A stretch of DNA of 64,000 bases from assembly GCF_000003855.2 (NCBI RefSeq), contig NW_003101676.1:1610720-1674719 (forward strand), in the 5' to 3' direction. How positions within the stretch are numbered: the first letter of the stretch is position 1; the number at the start of each line of letters is the position of its first letter. This document shows, one piece after another, positions 49,333 through 59,795 of the stretch. The position numbers were made by a program, and so were the translations under genes. The notes below the pieces were generated by a model. The model saw nothing but the letters and a program-made list of their open reading frames with translations. It had not been told where the DNA came from and ran no database searches. The DNA is from Blastomyces gilchristii SLH14081. Taxonomy: Eukaryota; Ascomycota; Eurotiomycetes; Onygenales; Ajellomycetaceae.

Positions 49333-51176
49333 ATGGACTCGCTCGCTAGTCCGGCACCGTTTGCGGCGGGCGCAGATGTTGAGATGAACATGGGTCTTGG
49401 GGAGGGTAATGGTAGTGGTAATCGGAAGGGTATTCCTGGTGAGACGGGCGGTAAGGCGAAGGGTGTGAGGGTTGACGGTATGTTATTTTCTTTTTCCTAG
49501 TTTCTTTTGAAGGCGCTGTGTGGGAGTGTGGTGGGTGAGGTGGGGGGATGATGGGTGGAAATGAATTGATGAATTGATGGCTAAAGGAAAGGAGTATTGA
49601 TTATTTTTCTTGCGCAGAGCCGCCGAAATTCGATCTGGAGTCATATATTAGTAACTACAGTGGTATGTTTTTTACTCTGCATTCTGGGGTATTGGGCTCG
49701 TTTTTATTGTTTTTGTTTTTTTTTTCTAACCGTATTGTACGTACAGGGAGAACGAAATTTGCCAGACTCTACCTGATCGGAGCCTGCTCAACGTTTCTCT
49801 CTGTTGAGGCTTTGAAGATGGCAGTTGCAGACGCGAAAGGCGGGAAGGATGTGAATTCTTATACCGATGCTGTTGAAGCGTTGGCTCGCGTAGCTCCGCA
49901 AGACCCGGAAGCTAAACTTGATGCTGCATGGGTTGATCATACATCTAAAGTAGTGAAGGCTGAGACAGATCGGTTGGAACATGAGCTCAAGGGATATAAG
50001 AATAACTTGATTAAGGAGAGCATTCGGGTGAGTGAATCTTGTCATCTTTCACGGTCAAATATAGCCGCCATTCTAGGACATTCGCTTATTCATTGTTGAT
50101 AACAGATGGGCAATGAGGATCTTGGCCACCATTATCATCGCATTGGGGACCTCCCAAACGCTTCCAAAGCCTACTCTCGGATGAGAGAATACTGCACAAC
50201 GACGTCTCACATCGCGTCTATGCTTTTCAAAAACATCAACGTCGCTATTGACCGCGGCGACTGGCTAGGTGTCCAATCTAGCGTGCAGCGTCTACGCAAT
50301 CTACAATTCAAGCCAGAAGACGAAGCAAAAAGCAAAGCCAAAATGTTCGCTGCACTGGGCCTATCCCAGCTCGCCTCATCTGCCTACCACTCAGCAGCAA
50401 TAAACTTCCTCTCCACAGATCCAGTCATAGCGGACAACTACAAGGAGGTAATCTCAGCCAACGACATCGCCGTATATGGCGGCCTCTGCGCACTCGCGTC
50501 CATGGATCGTGCGGACCTGCAGACCCACGTCTTGGAGAACAAATCCTTCCGCAACTTCCTCGAACTGGAACCCCACATCCGCCGCGCCATCTCCTTCTTC
50601 TGCGCCTCAAAGTTCCGGCTCTGCCTGGACATCCTCGAAGCCTACCGTGCCGACTACCTCCTAGACATCCATCTCCAGAAGCACGTGCCAGTGCTTTACT
50701 CCTGCATCCGCACCAAGGCTATGCAGCAGTACATCATCCCCTACAGCCGGGTGACGCTCGATGCGATGGTTACAGTGTTCTCGCCAGGCCAGGCTGCGTC
50801 AATCAAACCCAATGGCGGCACCATCGATCTAAAGTCGCCGTTTATCGTTGAATTGATCGATATGATCCAGAAGGGAACGCTCGATGCACGTGTTGACGTC
50901 GAGAAGGGCGTGCTTGTCACGACGCAGACGAATACAAGAGAAAATGTGCAAGCAGCTGTGATCCAGAATGTCAAGGAGTATGTCAATACGGCGCACATTC
51001 AGCTGCTGCGGATGAATATTTTGCATGCAGGCTTGGAAGTTCCCGCGGTTGGCATTGAAGGGGATGGTGGGCGTGGGGGTGGCGGTATGCGTACCAGGGC
51101 TGCTGTGGCGGAGGCGGCGATGAGAAAGGGTTTGTCGCTGGGGAAAGCGTCGAAGGGACGTAAAGGCAAAGGTTGA
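49333..51176 (+). CDS. csnA: COP9 signalosome subunit 1
   Basis: Four exons: 49333-49477, 49621-49662, 49747-50027 and 50106-51176, encoding 512 aa. The introns (143, 84 and 78 bp) have GTATGT/GTATGT/GTGAGT donors; the first ends at CAGAG, chosen because only that acceptor keeps frame into APKFDLESYISNYS. The next block GRTKFARLYLIGACSTF and then SIRMGNEDLGHHYHRIGDLP are CSN1/GPS1 signatures (TPR-like helical repeats). The PCI domain covers about residues 260-430, ending in ANTAHI/YVNTAHIQLLRMN. The C-terminus is Gly- and Lys-rich. CSN removes Nedd8 from cullins; in Aspergillus csnA loss blocks sexual development (known). The gene converges with GST kappa, 350 bp between stops. Confidence 0.95.
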
Positions 51177-51526
51177 TTTTTTTGCGGTGCGGAACGATAC
51201 TGGATTTGTCAAGTTATGAATGTCTATACTTTGAAAGCCTCTATGGGTATCAGAGGCGTTGTTGATATGATGGGTATGCCTGATGTATTACGAGTCTGAC
51301 TTTGTTTTCTTCGGATGATAGAGCGCTCAGCGAAGAAATGAAGAAACATACATGTTTAATGTTTATTTGAACTCTTGTATCAACCATGATATGTCCACAA
51401 ATCGACCTAGTTTAATAATATATCCACACGACATTATATGTTGCCAGTCAAATCTAATCATTGTATATCACACCCATAACATATCCCCCATGCACTCTAC
51501 CCGCACCCCCTCACCCCCTCACCCTC

Positions 51527-52526
51527 TCACAACTTCGCCCCCTTCCCTACAATCTCCACATCCCGAAACGGCACCCCTAGAAACTGCCACATAAAATGAA
51601 ACCGATCACTGCCAAAGAACGGCTCAGCCTTCCCCTCCGCATTCGTCACCCAATACCACGGCGCGCCAAACGCGCCCCGGTCCAGCGCCTCCTTCGTCCG
51701 GTCCGTCAGCGCCTGCTTCCCCTCAGGGCTCTGCGCAGCTTTCATGATGGCCTCGATTTGCGCGTCGCTGTACTTCTCCTCGTGGAGCAGGGCGATCACG
51801 TTCTCAGGCTTGCTGAGATCGATTTGCCGGTAGAACATGTAGGTCCAGTAGAGGAGGAAGGTTTTCTCGAAGCGGTCGCGCGGGTAGTTGGCTTTGATAT
51901 AGGTAGCGACGCGTTGGGGCTGGTGGTGGGTGGGTGATTTAGTGAATGGTTCAGGGGATGTCTTTCTTTTGGGGAGGTGGGAGGGGGTGTTGAATTTACT
52001 AGAATTGTAAGAGGCGGGAAGAATGGTGGAGGAACTATGGGTTTGACTTTGAAATAATTGGCGGCCCGTTTACCGTCATATTTGCTGTATTTTGCCTTGA
52101 CGGGGTTTGTCCAGGGGGGTGTATTGCCTGAGATGAGGAATTAATTAGATTGTTAGCTCGCTGCTTGTGGTTTCATGTATGTACGTACGACTTGGGGATT
52201 TGTCCATACCTGAGCCAGCATTGATTCCACCCAAGAAAACTGGAAATATGCTAAGATGCGGATGAAATTAAATTAACAATTGATCCAAAATGCATCGCGA
52301 ACTGGTCTTGATGCATATATATCATTGCTCAAACGTGTCAATACATACTCGATCTCTATGCCATAGGATTCTAGCACCTCGCGGTTCCTGAGCAGGTGCA
52401 GGAAAGCGAAGTAAGAATACAGAGAGGCTATGGTCGTGATAATGCTGTCAGCACGAGTGTACCTGGTATTGAGGAGGAAGCGGAGGACTCACAGCAGTCG
52501 AAATATGCTTCTATCTTTCCGCCCAT
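51527..52526 (-). CDS. GSTK1: Glutathione S-transferase kappa, PTS1-tagged
   Basis: Five exons on the minus strand (52526-52493, 52427-52349, 52250-52210, 52127-52000, 51919-51527) give 224 aa, the usual family length. All four introns are GT-AG (65, 98, 82 and 80 bp) and every junction keeps frame. The start MGGKIEAYFDC is typical for fungal members. Then come SLYSYFAFLHLLRNR, PVFLGGINAGSGN, PPWTNPVKAKYSKYD, and a C-terminal GSDRFHFMWQFLGVPF. The fold is the DsbA-type thioredoxin fold with an all-helical insert. The active-site serine region is within the CSSLYSYF segment. The protein ends AKL, a peroxisomal targeting signal type 1. Kappa GSTs act in mitochondria or peroxisomes on glutathione conjugation of lipid peroxides. 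It shares its promoter with the SDR gene, which also ends in a PTS1. Confidence 0.93.
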
Positions 52527-52990
52527 GGTGTTAGATTAAGCTTGCAGCTGTTAGAATTGAACTCAGGTGTTTGTCCCTTCGAGATGGATTACAACAACGA
52601 GAGCTAAAAATAACTGTATGAATACATACAGCTGAGCGCAAGGGACGATAGAAACAGCTTATCTAAATTATCTATTCAACAATGGAGAAGGTTTAGTTAT
52701 TCGTCGCAAAAAAGATGCCGAGGTGCGGCAGCTTTCGGCATCTTTTGGATTACTAATGACAATTTGCCGGAGACAGAGCCGAGCTTTTTCTGTCCAGCAG
52801 CAGATGATAGCTTTCGGGGCATTAGTATTGAGGCAAGGTATGGCCCGTATCATGAATTAATAATATCAACTTGTTTTCACTTTGAGCTAGCTTAATTGAT
52901 GGACTAAGACAAAATACAACGGGCCGTTAGCTCTCCATATCTTTCTCGTCCATCCTTCCTCGGGCGTTTTCTGTAATTCATCAAATAACC
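52527..52990. promoter_or_regulatory. Bidirectional promoter of GST kappa and SDR genes
   Basis: 464 bp between two divergent start codons. It holds CCGAGG at 52718-52723 and CCTCGG at 52958-52963 (28 bp before the SDR ATG), the core bound by the fungal fatty-acid regulators FarA/FarB. A perfect 12-bp inverted repeat, AAAAGATGCCGA (52710-52721) with TCGGCATCTTTT (52735-52746), overlaps the first site. No clear TATA box is seen on either side. Confidence 0.6.
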
Positions 52991-54310
52991 ATGGCAACTA
53001 TCAAACCAGTGGCATTGGTGATTGGAGCGTCTCGCGGGATTGGACGTCAAATTGCTATAGACCTGGCAAAGGACGGTTATGCTGGTTCGTACAGCTCTAG
53101 CTCCCAAGTCTATATATCTACAAACATATCATGCACATGTATCATGGACAGCATTGGCTAATTAGACAGACAATACACAGTGGTTGTATCCGCAAAAACA
53201 ACTTCGGACGCCAGCAAAACCACCCCTTTCCCGCCCGATCCCAACTCCCCACAATCGACCATCAACACCGTAGAGCGGGAGATCCGGGAAGCGGGCGGTG
53301 AAGCCATCGCACTGGCAGTGGACACCAGAGACGTCGACGCCATCAAACGTCTCGTCAAACAGACTGTTGATACCTACGGTAAACTGGATGTCCTGGTTTA
53401 CAACTCCGGGGCCATCTGGTGGTCATCTGTTGAGAATACGCCTGTCAAACGGTTCCAGCTGATGCAACAAGTTAACCCTGAAGGACTGTACGCTAGTGTG
53501 CAGGCGGCATTACCTTATTTTGGGAAGAATGGGTGGAAGGGTAGGATTGTTGTTGTGTCGCCTCCGATTTATTCGAGGTTTTTCAGAGGGAAGACGGCGT
53601 ATGCCATGGGTAAGTTATACTTATTGCTTGCTTTGCGAGCTTTGAGTTGTTGGGTGGGCCCTCGGGAGCGGCGTGGTTCTGATGAAGATTGAATCTTTTG
53701 GTATTTGCAGATGGAGTTTAACATATTCTTTTAGGCAAGGTCGGAATGAGCGTCCTAACCAAGGGGCTGGCGATGGATTTCGTTCGCCAGGGGCGGAAGG
53801 ATATGGCCATTACCAGTATATGGCCTGCTGTAGTATGCTTCAGGCCCAATCCACCGCTATACATCCTTTTTATAACCAGAAACTTTAGTCCATCGAATCC
53901 GCTGCAACCAAAAGATCGACAGACAAGGAGCCCTCACTCGCAAAAGATTTGCGAAAACCCGTATGATAATATCCTCCCTTCACTACTAATACCCCAAAAT
54001 GAAAAAGCGAGCAGAAAACTAACTCCAAAACCTCTCTATCCAAAAAAAGTCAATATTCTCGGCCGCTATCCTCGGCATACTCCATGCCCCTACATCCGCG
54101 GTAAACGGCCTCCTAACTCTAGACGAAGACTTCCTTCGGGAATACTGCAACGTATCGGATTTCTCTGAATATGACGTCGTGCCAGGTTCGAATCCAAGGC
54201 GAATCATGCCCGCAAAATTACCTGTTCTGGAAGTTGCGGAGCAGGACGATGAGGGCCGGAGAGTTGATAGTACGGCTCTGAGAATTGCGGAAGGGAAGTC
54301 GAGGCTGTGA
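52991..54310 (+). CDS. Short-chain dehydrogenase, HSDL2-like, PTS1-tagged
   Basis: Five exons: 52991-53084, 53181-53609, 53735-53832, 53889-53960 and 54050-54310, encoding 317 aa. Introns are 96, 125, 56 and 89 bp. The dinucleotide-binding motif GASRGIG is at residues 12-18; the NAG-type motif is YNSGA (about 110-114); the catalytic Y-x-x-x-K appears as YAMGK and is split by the exon 2/3 junction. The C-terminal half keeps the SIES..T..DLRKP, FLREY and NPRRIM blocks found in HSDL2-type reductases. There is no SCP2 domain, unlike animal HSDL2. It ends SRL, a peroxisomal PTS1. The likely role is oxidoreduction of a fatty-acyl or related carbonyl in peroxisomes (inference). Divergent from the GST kappa gene. 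Confidence 0.9.
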
Positions 54311-54666
54311 TTTGATTTGTTTGAATTTGTGGCTTATGACAGAGCTATCTATCTGTATAATAATTCTTGCCCCTTTAACCAGCCAATTTTCCCTCCGGAG
54401 GAGGTGGTAGTTGGGTGGTGATTAGTTGGACTATGGTTATCAGCATGGAGACCTAATATGTGCAACTGGTGGGTAAGAAGATAAATCAGTCGAGTTTGTG
54501 GCGCTCGTCATTGCCACGGACGTACGTGTACCTCCCTGGCGTTTTGCAGCTGTTCTCCGGTTGGGGGGGAAATCGATAGAACCCATGGAATACAAATTTT
54601 GCTCAAAGGAATATGATTTCATTAATTTCTTATGGCAATCATGCAGCCCCTGCGCGCAGATGCTAA
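54311..54666. other. Short intergenic, convergent 3' ends
   Basis: 356 bp between the stop of the SDR gene and the stop of the LtrA gene. No further feature is seen. Confidence 0.6.
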
Positions 54667-56708
54667 TTAATGATCCAACGTATTGTCATCAGAAACAGAA
54701 GTTGTCATAGGACTGAGCTGGAACATGGCGTATGTATCCGTCCCAGTTACCTCTCTATCCTCCCTATCACTATTTGGTTTTCCCACTTTCAGTGCAACGG
54801 AATCCAACACTCTGTCAACCAATAACGCTGCAAATCACATCAGAGAATATTAGCCCCGTTGCAGTGGTCCGGTTATTATAGGAGGCGAGGAGCACGGGTA
54901 TTCATGCAAGATGAAATGGGCGAGCAACTCACCTATGAGTAGCGCCAACGTGAACGTAAAAATAATCAGTGGGCTTGTCATATAACTGTAGATTAGACGG
55001 AAATTCGCCACCATTGCGACCATGCCTAGCAGTATAATTCCCAGCAGAACACGAGTTGTAATAGCCACCCATGCGTATATTTTCCCAGCATGGCGCTGTG
55101 TAAGAAAGACAAAAGCGGCGAGTATGAACATAGCAAACGACGCGACGACAAAATAGTATATATACACAAACCCAAGCAGCCGTAAGTACAACATCAACAG
55201 CTTCTCGCTCTCCACCACGTCAACTGGTAGCGTTATTCCCATGCTTGAGAAGAGGCTCGTTGTCACGTTTCCTATCAGGTCGTGCGAGCGTTGATGTGTG
55301 AGCGACCCTGGGCCATTAAACGATGGACACAATTGGGGGCTATTTCGGAGATCCTGCAAGACAGATTGTATACAGCGCCGCTCTTCAAGACCACCCCTGG
55401 TATAGTCAATGTCCATGTCCAAAATTGTGCTGTTGAGTAGGTCGATAGCAAAATGAGGGTCTGGTCTTGGCGGCTCGCATGCAAAGAGAATGCTATCGCT
55501 CAAATGTCTGAGTTTCAGGGAAATGTCTAGAGTCAGGGCCAGAATTTGGGACCCCTCTGAGAGAAGGACAAGCATAACGTGAAATGGAAAATGTAGCTGT
55601 GTCCAGATCTGTTGGTTGGTTATTCCGTATTTCACACGAGGCGAAATATCGAAGTATGATTGCCATAAAAGGTACTAAATAGGCATATTAATCACTCTGT
55701 TAAGTCTGCCTATCCTGGGAAGGAGTCTTACTACTCCAGTAGTCACGCCAAGTATATGAACAAAGGACCATTTCGACCAGCCAGAAGAACCAACTGTCTG
55801 ATTGACGAGTCTGGTTACGGAGATAACGCCTTCCCCAATAATGATAAGCGTCAGAAGGCCCATCCGAACGTTGAGATGGGTATTTTCAAATCCAATTCCG
55901 GGCGTGCGACTGGATACTGACATCACAACAAGGGTTTCGATTGCGAATATCAAGAACCAAGAAGTCCACACATATTCTCCTCTGGTGTCCGTGTTGTTGT
56001 TAAAAACGAAGTAAAGCTGAGCAATGAGTTAACGTGTTGTTCTCCTCCGGAATAGTTGTACCGTGAGAAACTCACCCCGGTGTATGTAGCCCCAGTTCCG
56101 ATGAAAACCACAACTATCCACAGTAACCTCTTGGAAGCCAGTTGCATTGTACGATATAAAAATATTGCAGCTATTGAATATTCGACACTTAATAACAGGC
56201 GACTGGAGGCTAAAAGGATGCTCAGCGAACGAAATGCCCAGACGTTCTCATCACGGACTTGCGTAGCGAAGCCGGCGCCAGTTGAAGCAAACCCAACCAT
56301 AGTCGCAAGCTGGAGTGCTTTGCAAATCCTCTCAAATATAGAATCCTGTGCAAAACGAATGTCGAACAGAGCTACCTGAAGCCAGGTAAACCAGATGATA
56401 CTGAGGAAGCCAACGTAAGACCACAACGCTGAAATAACAAAATCAGTATCAGCACGATTCTCCTGGTTTTGTATTGACACACGAAAATCCTAACCTTCCA
56501 GATTATTTATTTCATGAGTGGCGGTGAATGTAGACAGGTTTGCAACGAAAAAAAGGTCAAAGAATAATTCAATAGGGGTAGAATCGGTATGATGGTTAAG
56601 ACGTGGATGCTCTTCATCGGTCTGGTCCAGGGGTGATGCGATCCATGGAACGCAACGACGTGGTTTTCTGACAGACTGGTTAACAAGACTTAACAACTCA
56701 GCATACAT
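54667..56708 (-). CDS. Low temperature requirement A (LtrA) family membrane protein
   Basis: Five exons on the minus strand (56708-56495, 56428-56076, 56016-55732, 55674-54933, 54827-54667) encode 584 aa. Introns are 66, 59, 57 and 105 bp; all phases match. An in-frame TGA just upstream supports the start ATG. The family signature STPIELFFDLFFVANLSTFT begins near residue 41. Many hydrophobic helices follow (LWSYVGFLSIIWFTWLQVAL, YAILMTM-like ones, GLLTLIIIGEGVISVTRLV). The EGV block is the second conserved LtrA motif. A large extramembrane loop separates the last helices (about residues 350-440). The last exon adds a hydrophilic tail. LtrA proteins are widespread and of unknown biochemical function; the name comes from Listeria low-temperature growth. 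Substrate and location are unknown, most likely plasma or vacuolar membrane. Confidence 0.88.
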
Positions 56709-57038
56709 CAAAGCACGGAGCCTACCCCTTTCTTGTAGTCAGGTGGATTGGTAGAGAGTCGCGACTAAATGTTAGAAATAAAGGGCGACCCATGATGATA
56801 CGCCCAAAATAACAATAAAAGTCGAATTAATCCCTCAAGGTTGAATAATATATAGGACAATGCAAGATTGCATTCCCTGTGAGGTTTGTTCTTTTACCTC
56901 GACAGGAGAAGCGGCCCACCCAGTTGGTGGAAGGCACGTATGTTGTACCGAGCCGCCATGTCATCCTTGTATCAGGCTGTAGCAAGAGCAATGGGCGACG
57001 CCAAGGAAAAGTCATCCTAGGCAATTGATATTTCACAC
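56709..57038. other. Short intergenic between LtrA and NTR2 genes
   Basis: 330 bp between the NTR2 stop and the LtrA start codon, both genes minus strand. It serves as the LtrA promoter; no clear box is seen. Confidence 0.6.
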
Positions 57039-58346
57039 TCAGTCAGAAGCTTCATCTTCAGACGGTAGTTCAGAGCGTCCTCCTAGGTTTTCCAGCCCTC
57101 TATCACCCTGGACATCAGTCCCCGGAATGAGACTTTTATCGCCCGGATTGAGACCTGCCTCAGCTCTGAGCCTCTCGTAGTTTTCCCCGGCCTCCTTCAG
57201 CAACGTTTGGATCTCTACCTCTCTGGTCGATATCTCAACCTTCTCCTTTCGAAGCTCCTCCATCCTCAGAACGAGCTGGACCTTTGAGTTTTCCATCGTG
57301 CTGAGGGAATTCCTGAGCCGGGCCAAACTGTCTGCGAGGCGTGGCAGCGGAGTGATTTTAGGTGGCGTTTTCGGTCGTAAAGGAAGGCTCTCGTGAGTGC
57401 GACGCAGACCTTCCATTCCTGCGCGAGTTTGAGCCGCTTCATAGGCTGCTCTGCGCTCGGCTTCAGAGTCATCCGCCTCGGAAGACTCTTGCGCCTCGTC
57501 AATCAGTTCTTTCATCTCCGCTCGCTCTCGCCGTTGCTTTTCGCGTTCTGCTTTCCTGCCTATAGCTATTTTGCCATCTTCTACATATTCATCGAACCCT
57601 TCCGCGAAATCTTCGTCGTCCCGAACAAGCCTTGTTTCTACTTTCTCCTTCTTTCGCGAGAACGACCAGTCATCGTCAGCCGCATCATCTAGAGAGATGA
57701 AATCTTGTTCATGGTCTTCGCCCCGTTGCATGGCAAGGCGAGCACGCCTTTCCTTCTTCTCGCGTATCTCAGCATCAGTGGGGATGGTGGACGGCTTTGA
57801 CACCTGCACAATCTCTCCAAACTTTGCGGCGATATCTAATTGCCTTTCTTTTTCGTCCTCACTAGTAGGTATCGAGCCCGACTGCTTCGGGGTGGATGGG
57901 GTGGAATTACGAAGCTCCTTCAGGTATTCTTTATTGTAGGTCGGGCGATCTTCTTCTGGACCAACCCGGAGAGGTATACTTTCAGACGGCCCTGACGGTG
58001 CCCAAGCCCGCTGAAGCCCGCTTTTCTCTTTAATGTGTTTCCTAGCTCCAATTCTCTTGGGAGTGATGACTTCGCCTTCGGTCATCTCCTCATCACCGGC
58101 CATAGAAGTCCCTCCGGGTCCAAACGAAAGGCGCAATTTTGATTTTTGTTTCGGCTTCGTATTCGGTCTCCGGACGACTGGCTCTGTATCTTCTTAAAGT
58201 CAGCGTTTAACCCCGCGGACCTTTTAATGCAGACATGAAATATAAATTGGAGAGTACAGACCTTGTTCGCTGCCATTCTGCGCATTATCGTCTTCGTCCG
58301 TACCCACCTTGCGAGCTTTGCGACGATTAGCAAAAAGAGAGCTCAT
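57039..58346 (-). CDS. NTR2: Nineteen-complex related protein 2 (spliceosome disassembly)
   Basis: Two exons, 58346-58262 and 58189-57039, 411 aa; 72-bp intron. The start MSSLFANRRKARKV is a conserved N-terminal type. The mid-part has KERRARLAMQRGEDHEQDFI followed by SLDD, the NTR2/GCFC-associated signature, and long acidic and coiled-coil stretches (E/K/R-rich, residues 150-280 and 330-390). NTR2 works with Ntr1 to recruit the DEAH helicase Prp43 to the intron-lariat spliceosome (known for the family). The intron ends AAGAAG, giving two NAG acceptors three bases apart, so isoforms differing by one residue are possible. It is divergent from SmG with 251 bp between starts. Confidence 0.88.
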
Positions 58347-58597
58347 GTTTCCTCCTACCAACTAGGCAAAACCCAAAGAAATACAAAAAAAAACGCGGTT
58401 GTTCGGGAAGAGAGCTCTCTTCGTCCAATAGTTCTGTCCCCCGTCCAAACGAACAAGCTCTGGCGTCAGTTTATTTAGTAGTGTTCGGTAAATTGTTGTT
58501 CCGGCGCTGCTCCGGCGCTTGCTTCAACTTTCTGGAGCTCGCAAACCGCACCAGTTCGAGCGGCCATCTTAAACTACAATCCAGAACTTCTTCCAAA
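58347..58597. promoter_or_regulatory. Bidirectional promoter of NTR2 and SmG
   Basis: 251 bp separating the start codons of two splicing factors. No obvious TATA or CCAAT box; composition is ordinary. The shortness implies a shared nucleosome-free region. Confidence 0.5.
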
Positions 58598-59208
58598 ATG
58601 CCTCAAGCACAGCCAGAGTTAAAGAAGGTAAGTCCAGAAAACGCTCCTCTTGGTATTAACCTCCCATGGAATACTGACGACTAATCCGCGTGTGTTGACA
58701 TTTAGTATATGGAAAAGCGGTTGTTCGTTCAACTCAACGGCAACCGCAAAGTCATTGGAATTCTGCGCGGTTACGATGTACGCGCTTCAACCCCCCACTC
58801 CTCGCGTGCCTCAGTTATCTCTCTCTATTCGGGATATTTATTTGGCTCTTTATCTTGAAGTCGCGTACACAAAATGCGCTAGTTAATCTAATGTTGGAAT
58901 ACAATGCAGGTGTTCATGAACATCGTCCTGGACGAAGCCGTCGAAGAAAAGAACGGAGGCGAGAAAGTGCGTCTAGGCATGGTGGTATGTGTACATATTG
59001 ATCTCTTGTGGTTAACCCTTTAGTATGAACTACACTGACCTGGTCGCAATTTTCTGTCCATTAGGTCATTCGCGGAAACTCAGTCGTTATGCTCGAGGTT
59101 TGTTTCCCCGCCTTTGCGTCGTTGCTAGAAGGTGTAATGCAAGCAGATAGCTGACAATACCCCGTTTTCCGTCACCTATAGGCGCTCGAGAGAATCGGTG
59201 ATCGATGA
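58598..59208 (+). CDS. SMX2: Small nuclear ribonucleoprotein Sm G
   Basis: Five small exons: 58598-58627, 58706-58777, 58910-58984, 59065-59097 and 59182-59208, giving 78 aa, the normal length. Every junction is in phase 0. Sm1 (YMEKRLFVQLNGNRKVIGIL with RGYDVFMNIVLDEA) and Sm2 (VIRGNSVVMLEAL) motifs are clear. It is a core ring subunit of U1, U2, U4 and U5 snRNPs. The donor after residue 34 is GTACGC, weaker than the others. High intron density (four introns in 237 coding bases) is notable for a splicing protein. Confidence 0.95.
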
Positions 59209-59795
59209 TACCCGGTAGCTGTGCCTCAAGGGAAATCCTGGCGTGTTAATGAGTACAAGAAAATGGGCTGGTGGTTCCTATTTACCCCAATTTATGTCTT
59301 CTTTTATTGCGATGGCTGAGAAGCGTTTCAATCTTTGTTTCGACTTTTGTTCTAGGAGTTCGAGGGGAAAAAAATGAAAAGAAATTAAATATACTTTGAA
59401 TAACGGAAATCCGATCCAGCGCCAGCAGGATTATGGGCTGGCTGCAAAATAAATGTCGATTAATAAAAAATTGGCTCGAGTAAATGTAAAATACATCACG
59501 TATACTTGTACGTTGACGTTAAATAAAATAGCCCTAGTCGGCCTTTTTTTTCTCTTCTTTCTCAAGAGATACCGTGCAATTCACATCGGTAATGCCAGCC
59601 TCATGTCATGTTTCCTCACGGCTGTAGCCTTCGTTCCCTAAAAAATGAAACAAATACATGTGAAAGAAGAAAACAATTCCCCACAAACACCCCAACGCGA
59701 CGAAAATAACCGCTGACATAGTAAACCCTGCCATGAGTAGCCAATATAAAACTCAAGAAGCAAAACAGAATAGGGGGAAAGAAAAGGCCTTAACA
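59209..59795. other. Convergent intergenic region, SmG to TAF2
   Basis: 587 bp between the SmG stop and the TAF2 stop. It holds 3' untranslated sequence of both; no further gene is recognised. Confidence 0.6.

Noticed and set aside
54182..54197. GGTTCGAATCC, a tRNA B-box match
   Set aside because: It lies in frame within the last exon of the SDR gene (PGSNPRR) and no tRNA fold surrounds it.
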